Assembly: GCA_015680685.1 (NCBI GenBank)
Contig: MNCI01003010.1
Span: 34,867-98,866 of the forward strand
Length of the DNA: 64,000 nucleotides
Reading direction: 5' to 3'
Source of the DNA: Gnetum montanum
Lineage: Eukaryota > Streptophyta > Gnetopsida > Gnetales > Gnetaceae
The position numbers were made by a program, and so were the translations under genes. This document shows positions 57,273-64,000 of this stretch, one piece after another. The notes below the pieces were generated by a model. The model had not been told where the DNA came from, ran no database searches, and saw only the letters and a program-made list of their open reading frames with translations. The stretch's first letter is position 1; each line of letters begins with the position of its first letter.

Positions 57273-60200
57273 TGTTGGCGACCGTTTGGGACACGACTGC
57301 CAATGAGTGTCCTCGAATAGGATTTAGGTGCTTACTAGTCTTTGGAAACACCAAGGCCCAGATACCTTCAAATAGACTTAGTATTTAATGTGAGTATGTG
57401 TGTGTGCTGTTGTGATGTGTAGTTGTGAAAAATGAAACGATTGCATTGTGTGTAAACTACAAATGACTTATATTAAAGAGATTCAACCAACTTTGCCAAG
57501 TACTATGAGTTGTTGAGAGTTTCTATTTTGTTCAATTGTCTAGTCTATGCAGTCCTTATAATACCTAATTGTAACAAATAAAATTTTGCAAAAAAGTTTG
57601 AGCACAAATCCATGAATCTACTTCTAATTTTCTCTAGAGAAAGAGATAGTTCCACAAGAAAACTAGAAATAGAGCAAGATTCAATGGAAATAGACAGAAA
57701 AGAAAGCAGATTTGTGTTAAGACCTCAAATGCTTAAATAAGGTAAAATGATACGAGTAAACACTTTGCAATAAAGCTATCCAAAATTCAATAACTATGAA
57801 TTGTTCAAACTTCCAAGGCTCAAATAAGCAATTTCTTCAAGAAAATCCTACTATGCTACCAAAAAATTACTACGTAAAATATCACGTACGAGACTCCATT
57901 TTGGCTAGATAATGGACATCAACAATTTTGTTCAACAGAACCTTCAAAAGACTTGACAATTTCTGATTGAAATACCACAGAGATTCACTTTAAAGATAAA
58001 AGAAAGCTATTCTGGTCCCATCAAAATACCAAAGATTTTCTAAACCCTTTTGATTATTGAATCGTTCAATGGCTTGACTACACATAGAGGCTCTCTTATA
58101 AAAATCTCAATAGCAGTTCTTATATATTGCACAATAATAAAATTTACTACTAAAATGCTCTTAAGGCTTTTAAACACAAGCGCCTCTATGGAAAAATTTT
58201 AATAGAAATTTTCTATTGGGCAACAAGAAAAATAAGAGCAATCTAAAAATCCCAAAATTACTTGCCAAGCATTATACTATCTAAACCACTAGCTAAACAA
58301 TTTAAACAAAATAAAAAAAATAATTATCATGGATACTAGCTATAATTATCATGGATACTAACTAAAATTTCTTCTCTTTTTCAATACAATATTGTCGAAG
58401 TATCTTTAACACTATGTATGTCTTAATTGATTAATTTTAATTTAATTTCTCTATGTTATAGTTTTGGATTTTTAAACAATTGATAACAACACTTGCCGTT
58501 GTGAAACTCAGGGCATTGTTGATGTGGAGCTTACGATGGTTCTGTCCTCTGTTTTTCCACCCCTTCTTCCTTGATTTTCTCGTACAAAAAAAGTGGTTGC
58601 AATTGCATTTGACATTTGGAACAATGTCGTCTTTATTTTTCTAACTACACCATCGAAATGGCAAGCGTCGGTAGTGGCATCAGCTCTATCTTGTTTTAAC
58701 CAAAGGAGGTAATGTGTTAATGTTACCTTCATCTTCGCAGACAAACATTCAACGTAATTCCAGCATCCACTAGAAAAGTAACTGTAATGGTGCAGGTCTC
58801 TCTGGTTAACCATATAACTAGCAATGGCATCGTTGGATGCAGACACGATGTTTCTTTCACGTCCTCAATGGGAGACTATTTCTTTGTAGTTGTCATCTGT
58901 TCAATTTGGGAACTGCAACTTTCCAACTGCTGCTGACTCTTGCAACTTCTTGTGACGAGTTGGGTGCCTCTTTCTTTTTTTGTGTTGGTCTTGGGCTTTC
59001 TATTCTTGATTAGATTAATCACTGGTTAAGGAGCACAATTGCATCTTCAAATCACTTTTGAAATTCCTTACTACTGAATCGTGTTCCACTTTGGCTCATT
59101 CCATTGACGCGAGGCTTCAGAGAAATTCTGCAAGCCTACATTTCGTGAGAGTTCCTGAGCTTTCGGTTTTGCCAGTGACGATTTCTTGCATGTACACCTT
59201 TACCTTTGTATGGCTGAGCCTATTTTGCAGATTGTTTATAGAAGAAAATAAGCTTAATCTTGAGAAGTATATCTTTTTGTTCTATGCATACACTTCTGGT
59301 GTCATTCGTTGCCTCACCCATGTGTACGTTTAGGTTCTGGCTCTTCCCCCTTTTTTTGCAACATACATAACCCTGAATATTGAACAATTCAAGCGTAGGG
59401 ATAAAATATTGCCAAGATTCAGCACACCATTGAACACAAACCATTACTCGATTGTCTTCCGGAACTCCTATGACCCAACCCTATGATCACAAGCGTCGGC
59501 GTTTCAGCTAGCAGTTTTATCGGCTCACCACAGTCGATACGAAAGGTAGAAAGGGCGTTTCTGCTTTCTTCACGGTTGATATTTTCCAACGTCTCCAAAC
59601 CTTTAAATCTTATATATTACTTTAAAATATATTCTACTCAGTCTTGCTACGTTTCAGTCCATTGAATGCCCCTTTCATATTGTAAAGTTTTAATCTTCAT
59701 TGTTGGCCTTTGGATCAATGTTTTGTGCATATTTTGTCTGCGACTTAAGCCTGAATCATGCATAGTTTTGTAATATAGTGCTTTGTACACGCCATTGTAT
59801 TTATATAACCATGATTCCTCAGAAATAATTTAGCACTTTAATTTTGTATCCTGAGAAGGTCTTAACATCATTTTTTTTAAACAGTGAGTAACTTCTCCAA
59901 ACCATCCATCAACCCGTAATTTTAAAGCCACATATTTTATTTCTAAATTAGCAACCATACATCATTCTACAAGTTGTCTTTTCCTGATATCCACTCTTGC
60001 TATTCCATGAAATGGCCAAATGTGCCAACATTTCTGCCCCCTTAAAAGGCTTAAAGAAATTTATGCAGCCTCATTTCAAAAATGAAACATACTGAAATTT
60101 TCATTGAATTTTTACAGCTGAATAGAAATCTTTTTGGAGGAAAATTCCCATTTAACATAAGATGTGATGGGATAAAAACCTCATTCCTAAGAAAAATAAC

Positions 60201-60426
60201 AAACTGTACATTATCAAGTCCTTCATGGACTATTCTTGGGATGGAAACTGAATTGTGAGGGTTACCCTGGTAGGGATCCTCATCTCTCTAACTATCTCAT
60301 AGGAAATTTTTGACGTGATGAAGGTTGTTCTGTTGTTCTCTAGTTTGGTGGAGCTCTCAACTTGATCTATTGAACTTTTTCTTCAGCACTCTTTTGTTCT
60401 TCCTCATTGGGTCCTTCATTTTCCTC
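57273..60426. other. About 3.1 kb without recognisable genes
   Basis: AT-rich to about 58500, more mixed afterwards. Open stretches on either strand (for example 58508-58846 minus and 59058-59333 plus) show no family motif I know. The start TGTTGGCGACC at 57273 is LTR-like, but I find no matching partner or target duplication. Confidence 0.4.
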
Positions 60427-60714
60427 TTAGGTTACGAATGCTTCTTCCCATGCCCATGATGACTCTTCATTGGTTGGTTGCTCTTCACTTTTCTCCTCTT
60501 CTTTGGTGTAATCTTGATATTGCCCCCAAACATTGGACTCTATCTCCATACCTCTTGTGAGGAAAGAAAATTCATCAGACAACCAAGCCATGAAAGGACA
60601 CTCTTTCAGAGCTCCACATGATTTAGCTTTTAGGTAAGCCTTCAACACATTTTTAGGACAACATCCCATCACATATGGAATAAAAGTATTTCTCATTGCT
60701 CTCCCAAACTCCAT
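60427..60714 (-). CDS. Unknown 95-residue ORF behind a TATA box, element E side
   Basis: The minus-strand ATG at 60714-60712 lies about 85 bases downstream of TATAAAAAG (60806-60798), in the context GGGAGATGGAG. The protein has a Cys-containing middle (GCCPKNVLKAYLKAKSCG) and a Glu-rich C-terminal part, and ends at TAA or TAG near 60427. I do not recognise it. It lies downstream of element E's integrase, so it may sit in E's 3' LTR or 3' region. Confidence 0.35.
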   Translation of the reverse strand: MEFGRAMRNTFIPYVMGCCPKNVLKAYLKAKSCGALKECPFMAWLSDEFSFLTRGMEIESNVWGQYQDYTKEEEKSEEQPTNEESSWAWEEAFVT

Positions 60715-60797
60715 CTCCCTCTTTCAAATTAGCTCTCTCTTACTTGCTCTACTCAACTTGAATTGAAAGATGAAAAAATCCTAAGCAACCCAATCCT

Positions 60798-60806
60798 CTT
60801 TTTATA
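60798..60806 (-). promoter_or_regulatory. TATA box, possibly in the LTR of element E
   Basis: TATAAAAAG on the minus strand, with a second similar box (CATAAAAAG) about 60 bases upstream. Upstream of that (60930-60985) short direct repeats of CAAGTGAGGCAAGTGGAAGCC and relatives give a U3-like look. Confidence 0.45.
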
Positions 60807-61049
60807 GGTGCTAGAAATTTGAAATTCCCCCCAAGAGTCTTCAACCAAGTTTCCCTCTTTTTATGCATTCTAACCATTTGTCACAATCCTCACCAAGTGG
60901 TGGATGAGTCACCTTCTCCACTTGTCACACTTGTAGGATTCCACTTGTTTCACTTGTAGGCTTCCACTTGCCTCACTTGAAGAAAAATTATTTTCTAATT
61001 ATATTTACTATTATAATAGACTATCTACTTATCTAATTATATATCAATA

Positions 61050-64000
61050 NAATTGCTTTGTAATTTGAAAGGGACCAATCCATGTCAGGGTAAACTTATT
61101 TGATTTTTTCATATTTCATAATAGGACAAGGTCCCCTATCTTGAAATTTCTTTTCAAAGCTTTCCTATCAAACCATATTTTAACTTGAGAGGTATTCTAT
61201 AACAAATTATCTCTTGCTTTATCTACTTCAGCTTCTCTTTTAATAAGCAAAGTCATGAAACTTTTATTTTTTATCAGTTTTTTCACTATATCTTTGTACA
61301 AATTCAGAAGTTGAGCTTACAATCTTATTTGTAATTCTTGCTAGAAAATCATAAAGTTATATGGTGATGTCCCAGTAGCTCTCTTGAACCTAATTCGATC
61401 TGATCATAATGTGGATTGTAGATAATCGATCCAATTTCCTGGATTCCCATCCATCAATTTCTTGATATAAGCAATAAGCTTTTTATTGGTGGATTCTGCT
61501 AGGCCATTTCCTTGAGGATAATAATTTGATGAGGAAAATAAGAAAATAGATTTTTCTGATGCCCATATGATAAACTCTTCAGATTTGAAGGCGGGTCCAT
61601 TGTCTGACACTAACACCTCGAGTAGTCCAAATCTACTTAGAATGTGGTCTTCTAGAAACTTAATCACATTTGATGCTGAACTTCCTCTTAGATCCTTTGC
61701 TTTAGACCATTTAGTGAAATAATCAATAGCCATGAAAATAAACCTGTGTCAGGCTTTTGTAGGAGTAATTGTACCAATAAAATCCAAACCCCATTGCTGA
61801 AATGGTCTATCTGCAACTACTGCCTTTAAAGGGGCTTTAGCCTTTTTAATCTTGGGCCCATGAATTTAACATTTATAGAATTTTTGAATCTTCGAACTAA
61901 TGTCTTGATACATGGAAGACCAGTAATATCCATATCGAAGTATATGTTGCATAGTCAACTTAGGGGATTCATAAAATAAATTCAAATGATCATGAAATTG
62001 TTCCAAAATGAAACTAATTTGATCATTATGAACACATTCCAATAAAACCCCTTAAAAATATTTTCTATATAATATACCATCTTTAACAATGAATCTTCAT
62101 GCTCTTTTGAAGAAAGCTCTCTTTTGACTTTCAATTAAATTATTTGCTATTTTCCTTGTATTAAGAAATTTGAGAATCTCATCATACCAATTCTCTTCAT
62201 GGGTGTCAAGTGTACAAACTTCACTTTCTCTAGTCATTAACTTGGCTAATCCCATTCCCTTAATTGTTTTGCATATTTCCAATGAAAATTTGAAACTTTG
62301 CAACTTTATACACCATTTTCCCTTTTTTTATCCAATCTCATTTTGGGCTAGGAATCGCTTGACTGCAGGTTCAATTAGCATAATGTGGACTAATGAATTT
62401 TCCAAATAATATTTAAAATGCTGAAGTGCTTTGATGACTGCAAACGCCTGTTTCTCTAAGTCTGAATAATTTAATTCTGAACCTTTCAAATGATACCCAA
62501 AAAATCCAATTAGTTCATCTTGACCTTCATCATCTTTTTGTGTTAAAATGGAAGTGATAGAATCATTTGAAGCAAGAGAGTATAACCAAAAATCTTCTTT
62601 AAGCCTAGGCTTCACCAAATATGGAGCCTCTTGTATAGCATTTTTAATTTCTGATAAAGCTCTCTCTGATTCTGGTGTTTTCTCTACTTAGACGTCCTTT
62701 TTTAGCATATGCATCAAAGGCTTGGTAATTTTAGTAAACTCTCGGATGAACTTTTTCACAAAGTTTATCTTCCCAAAGAAAGATCTAAGAGATTTCTTAC
62801 TTGTGGGATGTTCAATATTCTATACTTCTTGGATTCGGGAATTGTCTATGGCAATTCCTTCTTGACATATCACATGGCCTAATAAACTTTTGGATTTAAC
62901 CCCAAAGATACACTTCTTAGGATTTAATGAAATACCAAACTCATGACATCTTTCGAAAACTTGTTGTAGATGATTAATGTAATCTTCTTTTTTCTTTGAG
63001 AATATTGTAATATCATCCAAATAAACCACCACGAATTTGCCCAATAAATCCTTAAATACTAAATCCATTGCTCTTTGGAAAGTAGCTCTAGCATTTGACA
63101 ATCCAAATGGCATTCTTTGGTAAGCGAAAGTTCCCCATTTGGTGATACATGTTGTTTTGTATCTATCATTCTTATCTACCATAATTTGATTATAACCTGA
63201 GAAACCATCTAAGAAAGAATATACTTGATAACCTGAGACTTTAATCAGCATCTCATCAATTCTTGGAAGTCGATACTTATCCTTTTTTGAGGNTATGTTG
63301 AATATCGTACTGGATATATGATTTGTGCTTGTAACAACTTCTTGATTTTGGCTTCCATAGCTGGTTCAAATGATGGATTAAATTTCCTTTGTTTTTGCTT
63401 GACTATTTTACAACCTTCTATTAAAGGAATTTTATGTGTCATCACATCTTGCCTAAAAGATTTAAGATCATCATAAGACCAAGCAAAATTTTCCAAATTA
63501 TTTCTTAGACATGTTAACAAGTTTTTCTTGAAACTCGAATCTCTTTCCTTTGTAACATTCAACAACTTTGAAATCTTGTCTAATCCAAAATTTACTGCCT
63601 TGAAAGCTTGACTATCTAGGTTTTGTATATCCTTTCCAGTAAGTAAATTTTTCCTAAACTCATGTTCCAAGTCAATCATCTTTTTTGGAATGAAATTAGC
63701 TTTAGAGTTTGATGACGTTTCAGGGATTATTTGACCCTCAAATTCTTGTTTATTTTTCATAAATCTTAGTACATGATCATCATCTTGAAATACTTGTAAA
63801 CATCTTATATTATCTGGTACTGATGGCTGATGTTCTTCTTCAATCATGACATCTTTGTAATTTTCTATTATTTGCATATCCAATGTTGAAGCTGCCTTTG
63901 CTAAATCATCTGCTATAAGATTCTCTACTTTGTTTATATGCTCTATTTGGCAATCTTGAAATTGATCTAACATCTTACAAGAAATTTGCTTATAAGGTCT
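61050..64000 (-). pseudogene. Element E: pol with aRNH before reverse transcriptase (5' end off-window)
   Basis: Read on the minus strand from 64000 down. The end of an archaeal-type RNase H (QIEHINKVENLIADDLAKAAS without the last residue, about 63960-63900) is joined in one open frame (63973-63245) to the linker before reverse transcriptase. Next: reverse transcriptase (to about 62820; YLDD intact), native RNase H (about 62620-62330), zinc-binding region (about 62100-61890, one stop in the C-x2-C part), integrase core (about 61830-61400; GLDFIG, SDNGPAF and AESTNK all kept), and SH3-like tail to about 61060. At N 63293 about 100 bases of conserved reverse transcriptase coding are missing. 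Stops occur near 62818, 62685, 62328 and 62097. Confidence 0.85.

Noticed and set aside
57273-58492. Solo LTR beginning TGTTGGCG
   Set aside because: No convincing end, target duplication or second copy in the window.
58508-58846. Minus-strand ORF of 112 codons as a gene
   Set aside because: No recognisable motif, no promoter or splice context, low-complexity surroundings.
1-64000. tRNA, rRNA or intact host genes
   Set aside because: None seen by eye on either strand; a tRNA scan and protein search would be needed to exclude small ones.

Overview
This window looks like nuclear DNA from a plant with a large, repeat-rich genome. A gymnosperm would fit the amount of old, nested Ty3/gypsy sequence, but nothing here decides the species. 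I find no intact host gene, tRNA, rRNA or CRISPR. Almost the whole window is LTR retrotransposons of the Tat group of Ty3/gypsy. The evidence is an extra archaeal-type RNase H domain (aRNH) in pol, no chromodomain, and elements of about 17 kb.

Layout: element D (1-3965) is the 3' end of one copy: integrase, repeats and 3' LTR. Element C (3966-9182, then 43896-56169) is an old copy whose 5' LTR lies off-window. D sits at its 5' end, and element A is inserted in the middle. Element A (9183-43890, perfect 5-bp target duplication CCTAT) is itself interrupted in its 3' LTR by element B (25412-42998). B is the youngest and best preserved copy. To the right of C is a decayed minus-strand gypsy fragment F (56170-57272). 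A stretch with no recognisable content follows, then a minus-strand element E (about 60.4-64 kb) whose pol has a different domain order.

Elements A, B and C share one plan: LTR, primer-binding site, leader, gag-protease ORF (+), a repeat block, a gene on the opposite strand, a second repeat block, pol (RT, RNase H, aRNH, integrase; +), a third repeat block inside a likely 3' UTR intron, a polypurine tract with a hairpin, and LTR.

The most unusual content is the opposite-strand gene. In B it can be read as eight exons (36156 down to 31740) with GT/AG junctions. In C the same junctions recur, and the lengths of exons 1-4 differ only by 0, 3 or 6 nt. Exon 2 resembles an FCP1/NIF-type HAD phosphatase domain whose catalytic aspartates are gone. 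Exon 4 resembles proteins found in plant transposons. A keeps only the ends of the gene. A second unexplained feature is arrays built on the core ACGCT. Their flanking bases are element-specific, and in each element they occur in the LTR, the leader and the opposite-strand gene's first intron and promoter side.

All coding regions carry stops, mostly explainable as C-to-T changes, and several assembly gaps (N) coincide with missing or inverted sequence.
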